From assembly GCA_013695075.1 (NCBI GenBank), contig JACDBE010000071.1, forward strand, positions 1 to 6,722: a DNA stretch of 6,722 nucleotides, in the 5' to 3' direction. A program made the position numbers and the translations under genes. Below, piece after piece: positions 6,528 through 6,722 of this stretch. Position 1 is the stretch's first letter; each line of letters opens with the position of its first letter. The stretch is from Acidimicrobiia bacterium. Its GTDB lineage: Bacteria; Actinomycetota; Acidimicrobiia; Spongiisociales; UBA5794. A model generated the notes under the pieces. That model searched no databases. It was not told the origin of the DNA and saw nothing but the letters and a program-made list of their open reading frames with translations.

Positions 6528-6722
6528 ATGCGCAGAAGTCTGCTGCTGACCGCAGCGTGCCTGCTGGTGGCGTCGCTGGTGACGCCAGCAGCCACCGCCC
6601 AGTCGAGCAGGTGCGGCACCCAACACGTCGACACCCTCGAAGAGCTCTTGGAATGTGTATCGGTCGAGGGAACATTCCAACATCTCGAGGCACTTCAGGC
6701 CATCGCCGATGCCAACGGCGGC
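6528..6722 (+). CDS. secreted protein, probable M28-type metallopeptidase, N-terminal part, cut by right edge
   Basis: Sixty-five residues are visible. MRRS followed by a hydrophobic core (LLLTAACLLVASLVT) and AATA|QSS make a standard Sec signal peptide, with likely cleavage after residue 24. The mature start carries two cysteines (C29, C43), which could pair outside the cell. The segment DTLEELLECV...HLEALQAIADANGG (35-65) resembles the opening of secreted actinobacterial M28-type aminopeptidases, in which a zinc peptidase domain follows, often with a PA domain. That domain lies beyond the right edge, so no catalytic residue can be checked and the family call rests on this short stretch. ATG 6528 is supported by AAGGA 7 nt upstream. 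The gene is divergent from the methyltransferase across 79 nt. Confidence 0.6.
   Translation, partial: MRRSLLLTAACLLVASLVTPAATAQSSRCGTQHVDTLEELLECVSVEGTFQHLEALQAIADANGG

Noticed and set aside
6528..6600. Lipoprotein signal on the protein at the right edge
   Set aside because: The cysteine at residue 11 sits mid-core with TAA before it instead of a lipobox, whereas an AxA site at residues 22-24 gives an ordinary Sec cleavage.
6449..6634. Longer methyltransferase starting at 6634
   Set aside because: The extra 62 residues overlap the divergent gene that has a clear signal peptide and ribosome site; ATG 6448 has a promoter box at the right distance.

Overview
This is a very GC-rich window with strong G/C bias at third codon positions. 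It carries a PAC2-family proteasome-assembly-chaperone homologue, a type of ABC half-transporter common in actinobacteria, TANNNT-type -10 boxes and apparent leaderless starts. Together these suggest an actinobacterium, perhaps of the Acidimicrobiia; that placement is an inference from gene content and style only.

Layout, left to right. (1) Positions 1-541, minus strand: the N-terminal half of an ABC transporter membrane domain, cut by the left edge. (2) Positions 542-618: a divergent promoter region with a perfect 6-6-6 inverted repeat midway between two opposed -10 boxes. (3) Positions 619-2460, plus strand: a PAC2-family gene followed 10 nt later by a squalene-cyclase-like alpha/alpha-toroid gene. 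The second gene is broken by one missing C in a run of four C at 2204-2207. (4) Positions 2532-3002, plus strand: a Nudix hydrolase that appears to be leaderless. (5) Positions 3003-3274: a gap that is not empty. It holds a 24-codon membrane micro-ORF (3105-3179) with a perfect AGGAGG, flanked by two imperfect copies of a 57-bp direct repeat; the second copy contains a strong hairpin between convergent genes. (6) Positions 3275-5803, minus strand: a complete M1 aminopeptidase (PepN type). (7) Positions 5873-6448, minus strand: a small class I SAM-dependent methyltransferase, apparently leaderless. (8) Positions 6528-6722, plus strand: the start of a secreted protein, probably an M28-type metallopeptidase, cut by the right edge.

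How the genes relate: two probable exopeptidases, one cytosolic (M1) and one exported (M28-like), and a PAC2 protein give the region a loose protein-turnover flavour. The genes lie on both strands with their own promoters, so it does not read as one operon. Only the PAC2/toroid pair looks co-transcribed. I found no rRNA, tRNA, CRISPR array, insertion sequence, phage gene or recognisable defence system. The features most worth a second look are the micro-ORF between repeats, the single-base frameshift, and the recurring TAGGTT -10 box placed exactly 7 nt before two start codons.
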